The notes under the pieces are model-generated. The model saw only the letters and a program-made list of their open reading frames with translations, was not told the origin of the DNA and did not search any database. Below, one piece after another: positions 17,951 through 25,563 of a stretch of DNA of 64,000 bases. Every line of letters starts with the position of its first letter. The stretch's first letter is position 1. Source of the DNA: Lachnospiraceae bacterium (GTDB lineage: Bacteria; Bacillota; Clostridia; Lachnospirales; Lachnospiraceae); contig JAGASK010000013.1 in assembly GCA_017621815.1 (NCBI GenBank), positions 62,001 to 126,000 on the forward strand, written 5' to 3'. Both the position numbers and the translations under genes were made by a program.

Positions 17951-18038
17951 GCGTTCTTACCGTCTGTTTGTGCGCTGCCCGTTGAATAAATATCCCATGT
18001 TAAATACAATGGTAAAAAACTTAAAGGAGGAAAACATT

Positions 18039-18836
18039 ATGAAATTAACACGGTTATTTATTTCTGCGGGGTATTTGACTTTCGCGGTGCTGTTGACTTT
18101 ACTTGCAGCAGTTTTTTGTCTGACATCATGCGGCAGTAAAAAGAGTGGAGCTGATTTGACAACACCGGAAAAAACAATGGAAGCGGCTATGTCAGCACTT
18201 AAGGAAATGGATTTGAAAACCTTTAATGAGTGCACGGATAATTATGTGGAGACCTATACCAACTGGCTGGGTATTCCTGTGGAGCGGGAATATAAGGTGT
18301 TTAATGAGTTACTGCAGCCGGGAATCAGGAAAGGTAAAAGGTTTAAGGTCAATAAAGAACTTGCGGAAAAAATTGTGGAAAATCTGTCCTGGGAAATTAT
18401 TGAAGTGGAGGAAGAGGAAAAAAGCGCGGAAATTACATTGTCCGTAACCAACAAAAATCTGACGGAGGCAGAAGGAAATTATGCTGTCCAACTGCTGGAG
18501 GATATGATAGAAAGCGATGGAAGCGGAATAGGAGAGCTTTTAGGGAATTTTTGGGATTTGGCAAGGCTGGATATGAGCGGGTTAATTTCTGCTATAGAGG
18601 CTACGGATGAAATGTGTACTTCAAAGGTGAAGGTTCAATTATCAAAAGAGGATAACGGTAACTGGATAGTGGAACTGAATAATGATTTCGTTAATGCTTT
18701 TATGGGAGATACGGACAGTGAATTTTATTCAGAAGATATAGAAAGGCGCATTGAAAGCCTGGAAGATGAGTATGAAGATAAGGCTGAAAAATGGGCGGAG
18801 GAAATAGAGAATAAGGTGGAAAAGTGGTTTCAGTAA
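18039..18836 (+). CDS. Putative lipoprotein with acidic C-terminus
   Basis: A 265-residue exported protein. The N-terminus has a hydrophobic signal with lipobox LTSCG near residue 29, so it should be lipid-anchored outside the membrane. A conserved-looking segment TPEKTMEAAMSALKEMDLKTFNECTDNY suggests an NTF2-like or DUF4878/DUF5105-type fold common in Gram-positive lipoproteins. The final ~35 residues are a charged coiled-coil stretch rich in Glu and Lys. AAAGGAGG precedes ATG18039. It stands alone between a terminator and a new promoter. No function can be assigned. Confidence 0.75.
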   Translation: MKLTRLFISAGYLTFAVLLTLLAAVFCLTSCGSKKSGADLTTPEKTMEAAMSALKEMDLKTFNECTDNYVETYTNWLGIPVEREYKVFNELLQPGIRKGKRFKVNKELAEKIVENLSWEIIEVEEEEKSAEITLSVTNKNLTEAEGNYAVQLLEDMIESDGSGIGELLGNFWDLARLDMSGLISAIEATDEMCTSKVKVQLSKEDNGNWIVELNNDFVNAFMGDTDSEFYSEDIERRIESLEDEYEDKAEKWAEEIENKVEKWFQ

Positions 18837-18859
18837 TTTGCAAAAATCAGTAAGTTAAC

Positions 18860-18888
18860 TTGCAAAGCAGTTAGTCAGGTGATATAAT
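18860..18888 (+). promoter_or_regulatory. Candidate promoter upstream of the 133-residue protein
   Basis: TTGCAA (18860-18865) and TATAAT (18883-18888) are 17 bp apart. Transcription would start near 18895, within the extended open frame of the next gene, so translation probably begins at TTG18932 or ATG18941. Confidence 0.6.
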
Positions 18889-18931
18889 CAATCAATTATT
18901 TGCCCTGCAAAGGCAGCTGCTTCCTGATGAT

Positions 18932-19333
18932 TTGGAGAATATGGCAGATGAGGAACTGCTGCAGCTGTTCCGGCAGAAAGCATCGTTGCAGATGCTTGCC
19001 GGATTTCAGGATTCTTTTCCGGTTCTTCAAATGATAGTGCTGCATGGAAATCCCGAATATTATGCCCGAAAAAAAGCAGAGTATCTTGAATTCAGCATTT
19101 CCTATGCGGTTCGATACTATGATGAGCTTTACAGGCGCGGCCTGATAAAGAAGAAATATGATATAAATGAAATTAAAATGCTCAGTCAGGCGGAATTTCT
19201 TGCTTTGTGTACTTTTCTGGAAAATACGGAGCGCCAGGGCAGTATGGATGAGGACAGTGTGCAGGCATTTGAAACGCTGCTCCGCATCATTCAAATCGGA
19301 ATACAGGTTGACAGCGGAATGGATTTAAAGTAG
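18932..19333 (+). CDS. Conserved-looking hypothetical protein, start uncertain
   Basis: A small soluble helical protein of ~130 residues that I do not recognise. It contains PEYYARKKAEYLEFSISYAVRYYDELYRRGLIKKKYDINEIKMLSQAEF. The open frame continues upstream to about 18884 with plausible protein-like sequence (LQRQLLPDDLEN) but no ATG, GTG or TTG. A TTG at 18932 and an ATG at 18941 are the first standard starts, and neither has an ideal ribosome site. The stop is followed by AGGAGG of the methyltransferase gene 12 bp away, so the two are probably co-transcribed from the promoter at 18860-18888. Confidence 0.65.
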   Translation: MENMADEELLQLFRQKASLQMLAGFQDSFPVLQMIVLHGNPEYYARKKAEYLEFSISYAVRYYDELYRRGLIKKKYDINEIKMLSQAEFLALCTFLENTERQGSMDEDSVQAFETLLRIIQIGIQVDSGMDLK

Positions 19334-19345
19334 GAGGAAAATGCT

Positions 19346-20170
19346 GTGGAAAAATATAAAATACAAAAAGATTCTGTTCAGGAAACTCTGATTATTCCCT
19401 TATATGGGAGGAAGCTTGCAATGGATATGTATCCTGAGAATTTTTCGGATCATGACTGTCAGCAGTTGATTGAGCAGATTGATTATGATTTCCCGAGACA
19501 AAGTAAAGTAATGGAAAAGATTGGGGCGATTATGGGTGCAACGAGACAATACGATCTTGCAGCTGTGTGTAAAGAGTATTTATCAGAGCATCCTAATGCG
19601 TGTGTTGTAAATCTGGGCTGCGGACTTGACACCACCTTCCGTCAGGTGGATAACGGCACGGCAAAGGGATATAATATTGATTTTCCTGATGTAATCGCAG
19701 TAAGAAATCAGCTGCTGCCCGAATCGGAGCGTGAAAAAAATATTGCAGGTGATTTAAAGGATACTTCCTGGTTTTCACAGATTGATTACAAACCGGAGGA
19801 GGGAGCAGTCTTTTTTGCATCCGGCGTATTTTATTATTTTAAGAGGGAAGATGTTAAGAAGCTGTTTTGCAGTATGGCGGAGCATTTTCCGGGCGGAAAA
19901 CTTGCTTTTGATGCCACCAATGCAAGAGGATTAAAGAATATGCTGAAGACCTGGCTGAAGCCTTCTGAGATGGGAAATGTAGGCGTATATTTCAGCCTTG
20001 AGGATGAAAAAGAATTGCTGGATTGGAGTAATGCTTTTTCCGGCGCTGTCAGAAAAGGATATCTGGCAGGTTATCGGCCCCTGGATAAGAGATATGGTGT
20101 GATTGTGAATCTGGTGTTCCGGTATCTGGACAAGCATAAAATGTGCCAGATTATTGAGCTTTCGTTTTAA
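19346..20170 (+). CDS. LCM-family SAM-dependent methyltransferase
   Basis: A 274-residue class I methyltransferase of the leucine carboxyl methyltransferase (LCM/PPM1-like) family. The SAM-binding motif VVNLGCGLDTTFRQVD is near residue 90, followed by YNIDFPDVIAVRNQLLP and FFASGVFYYFKREDV, matching the family's acidic and F/Y-rich motifs. Many bacterial members are O-methyltransferases of small molecules; the substrate here is unknown. The start is GTG19346, eight bases after AGGAGG; ATG19341 is out of frame. No stop hairpin is evident before the convergent gene. Confidence 0.83.
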   Translation: MEKYKIQKDSVQETLIIPLYGRKLAMDMYPENFSDHDCQQLIEQIDYDFPRQSKVMEKIGAIMGATRQYDLAAVCKEYLSEHPNACVVNLGCGLDTTFRQVDNGTAKGYNIDFPDVIAVRNQLLPESEREKNIAGDLKDTSWFSQIDYKPEEGAVFFASGVFYYFKREDVKKLFCSMAEHFPGGKLAFDATNARGLKNMLKTWLKPSEMGNVGVYFSLEDEKELLDWSNAFSGAVRKGYLAGYRPLDKRYGVIVNLVFRYLDKHKMCQIIELSF

Positions 20171-20353
20171 GCGCTATGAGGAGGAGAGTTGGAGGAAAAC
20201 GCTCCATTACCGATGAATGCGCAGGGAGGAATTTCCGGGCGGCGATTATTGCGATTTCCGTTACAGCAGGAAATAGAATATACTCTTAGTTTGGGTCAGG
20301 TATGCAGCCGAAACTGAAAATATCATAGCTTCATCGCGGAGCACACATATTTA

Positions 20354-20716
20354 TCACTGTTTCGCTGTTTTTTTATGCTGTATCATATGAACGATGATAC
20401 CCGGCACAAAAAGAACCGCCGAAAGCTTATGTATGATTTTCAGCGCTAAAATCCCATGCAGTGGATGGAGTAGTATTCCAGTCGAAAGCAGAAGCGCCAG
20501 CAGCGCAATCAGCGCCCAGTCAATTATTTGGACGGAATGTGCCCTGTATTTCAGTTTTACATTTTGTCTGCATAAATGCACTGTAGCTATAACGATTAGA
20601 AGTATGCCCAGAACAGCGTGCCAGATTCCGCCTGTCAGCCGCTGAAGAAACAGCAGTACGCACAGCAGCAATGTGATAGTAGAAAGAAATAATTTTGAAT
20701 ATTTTGATTTTGTCAT
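20354..20716 (-). CDS. Small four-helix membrane protein (DUF4405/cytochrome b-like)
   Basis: A 120-residue protein with about four hydrophobic helices: residues 8-25, 30-48, 62-82 and 90-110. His residues sit in the helices (GIWHAVLG, ATVHLC, HPLHG, KIIHKLSA, IIVHMIQH), which resembles DUF4405 or cytochrome b561-like haem-binding membrane proteins. A role in electron transfer or haem binding is inferred. It lies on the minus strand, convergent with the methyltransferase gene, and is preceded by a palindrome overlapping its promoter. Confidence 0.65.
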   Translation of the reverse strand: MTKSKYSKLFLSTITLLLCVLLFLQRLTGGIWHAVLGILLIVIATVHLCRQNVKLKYRAHSVQIIDWALIALLALLLSTGILLHPLHGILALKIIHKLSAVLFVPGIIVHMIQHKKTAKQ

Positions 20717-20792
20717 TTACCATTCTCCTATAAACATTTAATCATATTGTTCGGTTTTGCCGGATATTTTCAGTAAAGAATCTCGTTATTTA

Positions 20793-20815
20793 ATTATAAG
20801 TTAGTTATGACTAAC
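20793..20815 (-). promoter_or_regulatory. Operator-like palindrome beside the promoter of the small membrane protein
   Basis: On the minus strand GTTAGT-CATA-ACTAAC (20815-20800) is a perfect 6-4-6 inverted repeat. It is followed by a -10 box TATAAT (20798-20793) two bases further on, about 80 bp before the gene start. A repressor bound here would cover the -35 region. The shape recalls MarR- or DtxR-type sites; the factor is unknown. Confidence 0.6.
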
Positions 20816-20863
20816 ATAATAACAGATATTCAGGATCGGGTCAAGCTTTGTTATCCGGAGTTT

Positions 20864-21601
20864 TCATAATGTCCGTCCATTCAGCCAGTAATCAGCCCAT
20901 TCAGTTTTATACTCTTCATATTTTCCCCGGGGAATAGCAATTCTGCGTTCTCCGGCAATTATCAGGTCACGTCTTGTAATTTCCGTCACGTAGTTCATGT
21001 TCACTGCAAAGGAGGAACCCACAAGAAGAATCTCCCCATGCTCAAGCAGCGGGGCAACAGTATTTTGAAAAGTGCCGTTAAAGGTTGCACTGTTTATGAC
21101 AGTTCCGTCGCTGATATGATAGCAAATCCGGCGGCTGACACGCTCTGCATAACAGATGCTGTGGACAGGAACTATTCGGACAGAATTGGAGGTTCTGACA
21201 GTAATAACATTCTTTTGATTCCGGAAGAAACAGTCGGCCGCCTTGTCCAGACACTGAAAAAGCGAAATGGTATCTATGGGCTTTAACAGATAGTAAAAAG
21301 CCTCAACCGCATAAGAATCCACGGCAAACTCAGGTGAAGTGGTCAGATAGATAATCATCCCTTCGTCTCCGGACATACGCAGGGCAGATCCTAATTGTAT
21401 GCCGCTTATTTCCGGCATGATAACATCCAGTATATATAAATCAAATCTGCCGCATTCATCAATAGAATTTAAAAGTTCATCTGCAGATGAAAAGGCAGAC
21501 AAAGACAAAGATAAGTCCTGCTTTATCCGTTTATATTCCCAAAGCAGATTTATAATCTTCTCACGGCAAAGTTTATCATCATCACACACAGCAATCCGCA
21601 T
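20864..21601 (-). CDS. LytTR-family response regulator, orphan
   Basis: A 245-residue regulator on the minus strand. The receiver domain opens MRIAVCDDDKLCREKI, with the phospho-acceptor Asp in FDLYILDVIMPEISG and the conserved Lys in FYYLLKPIDT. The LytTR domain (residues ~140-245) includes SICYAERVSRRICYH and EILLVGSSFAVNMNYVTEI. No kinase is next to it on the same strand; the closest kinase is divergent at 21940. It may control the divergent operon or respond to the minus-strand kinase at 33-34 kb. The TATAAT at 21797 serves the divergent gene. Confidence 0.87.
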   Translation of the reverse strand: MRIAVCDDDKLCREKIINLLWEYKRIKQDLSLSLSAFSSADELLNSIDECGRFDLYILDVIMPEISGIQLGSALRMSGDEGMIIYLTTSPEFAVDSYAVEAFYYLLKPIDTISLFQCLDKAADCFFRNQKNVITVRTSNSVRIVPVHSICYAERVSRRICYHISDGTVINSATFNGTFQNTVAPLLEHGEILLVGSSFAVNMNYVTEITRRDLIIAGERRIAIPRGKYEEYKTEWADYWLNGRTL

Positions 21602-21744
21602 TTCTCAGGCCCTTTCTTTAGTGATTCTCGTATTACTTCCCTTTGACATAAATAATTTTGAAAATGGTCTAACAAAAATTATGCCAAAAGTATGCATATG
21701 CGTCAATAACGGGAAATGTCTTCTTTTTGTCCTTGCAGGCAAAG

Positions 21745-21802
21745 TGAGCCGAAAAAAGTGCGAAATGTGTCAATTAAAAGATATGTTTCTTTTTTCTGAT
21801 AT
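21745..21802 (+). promoter_or_regulatory. Shared element and -10 box upstream of the second kinase
   Basis: The 338-bp divergent gap (21602-21939) contains TGAGCCGAAAAAAGT plus GCGAAA at 21745-21765, which recurs almost exactly at 24094-24114. A TATAAT lies at 21797-21802. The repeated element is a candidate regulator site. The rest of the gap is AT-rich, and I see no gene in it. Confidence 0.55.
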
Positions 21803-21939
21803 AATCCATGACAATGGAAAATTTTAGTGCGGCAAATGCGGAACTGCATTATTGCAAAATTTACAAAAAATCTGCAAAATTTACAACCCGGATTAAAAAA
21901 ATTATTCCTTTTAGTAGAATACGATTAGGAGGAAAGTTT

Positions 21940-23256
21940 ATGTTAGGAGGTCCTGTATATATAGCGTTTATACGGTACGCAATCAGCCTTGCAGGAGTAA
22001 TTTTGTTGTTTACCCGGATGAGCGTATCACGGTTTAGCAGAAAAAAGACAATAGTCTGTTATGGGTGTTTTTGCGCAGTTGTGATTATCCCGGCATGTAT
22101 CTGGTATGTGGCGGACCGGGAAAGCTGTGTGAGAATAGTGGCTTTTGCAATGTATATTTGTTTTTCTCTCTTTGCCATTGCTATGAGCAGTGATTCCGTT
22201 TATCTGTCTGTCTATAAGCTGGCATTGACGTTTTATCTGCTGGCAGTATTTCTGATTGGCGGATTGGAAACTGCCATTATTTTCTTTGACAGAAATATAT
22301 GGGCAGACATTATTACCCGTGTGGTATTAATTTTGCTTATGACATTTTTTATAGAAAAAAGGCTGAAAAATTCAATTAAGGGTTTTAGTGATTATGTAGA
22401 GAATGAGGTTGATAAGTTCAGTGTTGCGGTTATGATTATCAGCCTTCTTTTCGGAATTGGATTTATCTTAAATCCGAATATTAAGGATGCAGCCCCATAC
22501 CGGCTTTATCAGATTATTACAAATTTTATGCTGACAGGAACTTTACAGTTTCTTATGTTCCGGTTCTATCTGCATATCGGTATAGAAAAGGAATATGAAA
22601 AGGAAAATCAGTTGATACAGATGAATCACAGACTTTTGGAACGCCAGCTTGAGCTTTTGGAAGAGTCTGTGGAATCAGGCAGGCGGCTCCGCCATGATGT
22701 AAGGCATCATAATGCAGTAATCGCAGAGTATGTGCGCCGGGAACAAAAGGAAGAACTGCTGCAGTATCTGAAAGAATATGATAAGGAAGCAGAGCAGGGG
22801 ATGGTAGAGATGATATGTGCTAATACCGCTGTTAATAATATTCTTTCGGCGTATACCAGAAAAGCAAGAAATGAGAATATCAGGGTTACGCTGGATGTCG
22901 GAATTGGAAGGAACCTGACAATACCGAATATTGATTTGGTGGCAATTCTTGCAAATGCTTATGAAAATGCTATTTATGCCTGCATGGAAGTCAAAAAACA
23001 GTCGGATGGACGTGATTGTTTCATTCATTTAATGATTAAAAGAAAGAATAATAAGCTGATAATCTTCTGCAGCAATACCTGCCGGGTGGAAACCGAATTG
23101 AAGAATGGACAGCCGAAAACGGAATTTACGGGTGGTGTCGGAGTTTCCAGCATTATTAAAACTGCAGAAAAATATGATGGGGAATACGATTTCAAAAATG
23201 ATAACGGGGTGTTTGTCTTTAGGCTGATTATGAACATTCCGTCGGCTTTGAGATAA
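21940..23256 (+). CDS. AgrC-like GHKL sensor histidine kinase
   Basis: A 438-residue membrane kinase. The N-terminal half has six or so hydrophobic segments. The phospho-acceptor His lies in SGRRLRHDVRHHNAVIAEYV, the N-box in VAILANAYENAIYACMEV, and the G-box in EFTGGVGVSSIIKTAEKYDG. I place the start at ATG21940 with AGGAGGAAAG just upstream; an in-frame ATG at 21808 lies too close to the -10 box. A LytTR regulator follows after 33 bp, forming a standard pair. The signal sensed is unknown. Confidence 0.88.
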   Translation: MLGGPVYIAFIRYAISLAGVILLFTRMSVSRFSRKKTIVCYGCFCAVVIIPACIWYVADRESCVRIVAFAMYICFSLFAIAMSSDSVYLSVYKLALTFYLLAVFLIGGLETAIIFFDRNIWADIITRVVLILLMTFFIEKRLKNSIKGFSDYVENEVDKFSVAVMIISLLFGIGFILNPNIKDAAPYRLYQIITNFMLTGTLQFLMFRFYLHIGIEKEYEKENQLIQMNHRLLERQLELLEESVESGRRLRHDVRHHNAVIAEYVRREQKEELLQYLKEYDKEAEQGMVEMICANTAVNNILSAYTRKARNENIRVTLDVGIGRNLTIPNIDLVAILANAYENAIYACMEVKKQSDGRDCFIHLMIKRKNNKLIIFCSNTCRVETELKNGQPKTEFTGGVGVSSIIKTAEKYDGEYDFKNDNGVFVFRLIMNIPSALR

Positions 23257-23289
23257 TACAGTGTTCCAGACAAAAGAGGAGGCAGGATT

Positions 23290-24039
23290 ATGTATCTGAT
23301 AGCGCTCTGTGATGATGAGAAGGCAGAATTAGGGAAAACAGAAAAAATGCTGAGTGATTATGAGAAAAAACGCTGCGGAATGGGTTTTATAATCCGGCAC
23401 TTTGAAAATGCGGATGATCTTCTTTATGCGGTTGCGGAAGAAAATTATATGCCGGATTTAATATTTATGGATATTTACCTGCCGGATAATAAAGGAAATT
23501 GGGTTTCGTTTGGAATCGAAGCTGCAAAGGAGCTGCGCAATATGGGCTACAAAGGAAAGCTGGTTTTTCTTACCACTTCTAAAGAGTATGCGTTGGAAGC
23601 ATTTGATGTTGATGCATTGCAGTATCTGATAAAGCCGGTATCGGAAAACAAATTGTTTTCAATGTTGGACAAATTTCTGGAAAATGCAGAGGAGGAGAGA
23701 AAGAAGTATATTCTGCTGAGAATTGACGGAAGGTTTGCGCGGGTGGCATTAAACGATGTTGTGTATTGTGAAGCACAGGGAAAAACACAATGTCTGTACC
23801 TTGTAAACGGCACGCAGTGCCTGCTGCGTATGACCATGGCGGAGATTTACGAATTGCTTTCACCCTATCAGGAGTTCGTAAGGCTTGGGGTTGCCTATAT
23901 AGTCAATCTCGGATATATAGACAGCCTGAATTCGCAGGAAGTGCATATGAATAACGGAAAGAAGATTTATTTGCCGCGAGGTGCTTATAAGAGATTAAGG
24001 GAACAGTATTTCAGCTATTACTGCAGAGAAACGGAATAG
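23290..24039 (+). CDS. LytTR-family response regulator
   Basis: A 249-residue partner of the upstream kinase. The receiver has LIALCDDEKAELGKTE, phospho-acceptor Asp in DLIFMDIYLPDN and Lys in LQYLIKPVSE. The LytTR domain has DVVYCEAQGKTQCLYLV and EFVRLGVAYIVNLGYIDSL. AAGAGGAGG precedes ATG23290. A copy of the element at 21745 lies 55 bp after its stop, before the GGDEF gene, so it may control that gene. Confidence 0.9.
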   Translation: MYLIALCDDEKAELGKTEKMLSDYEKKRCGMGFIIRHFENADDLLYAVAEENYMPDLIFMDIYLPDNKGNWVSFGIEAAKELRNMGYKGKLVFLTTSKEYALEAFDVDALQYLIKPVSENKLFSMLDKFLENAEEERKKYILLRIDGRFARVALNDVVYCEAQGKTQCLYLVNGTQCLLRMTMAEIYELLSPYQEFVRLGVAYIVNLGYIDSLNSQEVHMNNGKKIYLPRGAYKRLREQYFSYYCRETE

Positions 24040-24093
24040 TAAGGAAAGGATGCTGATATGGGAGGGATAGCTTTGGGTGAATAAATTGCAAAA

Positions 24094-24114
24094 TGAGCCG
24101 AAAAAAGTACGAAA
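24094..24114 (+). promoter_or_regulatory. Second copy of the shared 21-bp element
   Basis: TGAGCCGAAAAAAGT followed by ACGAAA matches the element at 21745-21765 with one difference. The flanking GCAAA is also shared. It sits about 75 bp before the GGDEF gene, where a transcription factor site would be expected. Confidence 0.5.
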
Positions 24115-24188
24115 CATACTAAACCGGGCATTATTGCCTGTGGATTTGATATTCTGATTAGGTAATTGCAGAAACGAGGAGTTATATT

Positions 24189-25522
24189 ATGAAAAAAATT
24201 TGGGAATTTTTTGAGAACCTGAATGAATTTGTTTATGTTTCGGATATGGACAGTCATGAATTGATTTACATGAACAGGAAGATGTTGGAAATATACGGTT
24301 TTCATTCTCAGGAGGAGATTGCCGGAAAGAAGTGTTATGAGGTGATTCAGAACAGTTCCGAACCCTGTGCAATCTGTACCAACCATGAACTGTCATCAGG
24401 AAGTTTTAAGGAGTGGGGGTGTTACAATCCCATTCTGGGAAAACATCTGGTGTTAAAGGATACTATGACTGAGGACTGCGGAAGACGCTGCCGGATAGAG
24501 ATTGCGCTTGATGCAGAGGCATCGGAGTGGCAAAACGGTATGCTTCACAGCTATCAGAATTTGGAAATGCTGGTAAATGAGGGGCTTCGAATTGCCCTGC
24601 AGGCAGCCACGCCGGACAAGACTATTGAGGTAATACTGGAATATCTCGGAAAAGCATTGAATGCTGAAAGAACCTATATTTTTGAAAAAAATGAAGAAGG
24701 CGGTGATGATAATTCCTATGAATGGGTAGCAAACGGGATAACACCGGAAAAGGAAAATCTGCAAAACCTGCCGCCCGAAATCTGTGCAAACTGGTATCAG
24801 AGTTTCAGCGAGAACAAGAAAATTGTAATTGAGGATTTGGAAAATATCCGTGAAGAGGACCCGCTGCAGTATGAGAACCTGAAACGTCAGAATATTCATT
24901 CGCTTGTGGTGGTTCCCTTATAAGTGACAAAAAAATAGTTGGTTTCTATGGTGTAGATAATCCTCCTGCAGGATTTTTGAATTATGCCTCAGATATGCTT
25001 CAGATTATGGGACATTTTATCACTTCATCCTTAAAAAGACGCAATCTTGTAAAAATGCTGAGTCATATGAGTTATACTGATCAGCTTACTAAAATCGGTA
25101 ACAGATATGCAATGGATGAACACATAGAGAAGATGCCGGATGGAGAAAGTGTGGGAGTTGTATTCTGTGATGTGACAGGATTAAAAAAGATAAATGACAC
25201 AGAGGGACATAAGGCAGGCGATAATCTGATACTCCGTGCCTGTGGAAGCTTAAAACGGGTTTTTGCCGGTTACATGCTGTTCCGCATCGGCGGAGATGAA
25301 TTTCTGGTCTTGTGTCCCGGGATAATGGAAGAGGAATTAAAGAAAAAAGTCTGGATGCTGAAAAAGGACATAAAGGAAAATAACGTTATTCTGGCAGTAG
25401 GCGCTGTTTGGCAGAAAGACGGCAAGAAAAATATTGACAGGCTTCTGTCGGAATCAGAAAGGATGATGTACGAGGATAAATCGGCCTACTATAAGGCAGC
25501 GGGAATCGACAGGAGAAGATAA
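24189..25522 (+). pseudogene. PAS-GAF-GGDEF diguanylate cyclase broken by a single-base frameshift
   Basis: The first frame (24189-24923, 244 residues) has a PAS-like domain (FVYVSDMDSHELIYMNRKMLEIYG) and most of a GAF domain ending in HSLVVVPL. It then meets TAA. Reading one base back at this point continues the same GAF domain (LISDKKIVGFYGVDNPP) into a GGDEF domain with SYTDQLTKIGNRYAMD and an intact FRIGGDEFLVLC, ending at 25522. One missing A near 24917-24921 explains the break. The intact protein would make c-di-GMP in response to a cytoplasmic signal. Sequencing error or recent inactivation are both possible. An AGGAG site precedes ATG24189. Confidence 0.85.
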
Positions 25523-25563
25523 TCGGAAAGGAATAAGAATTATAAAAAAGGTCCGGGGAAGGA

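Noticed and set aside
15914-24039. Complete agr quorum-sensing locus
   Set aside because: Kinases and LytTR regulators are present, but I find no AgrB protease or AgrD precursor gene beside them.
24910-24930. Programmed -1 frameshift in the GGDEF gene
   Set aside because: No slippery heptamer or strong downstream hairpin is visible, so a plain one-base loss is simpler.
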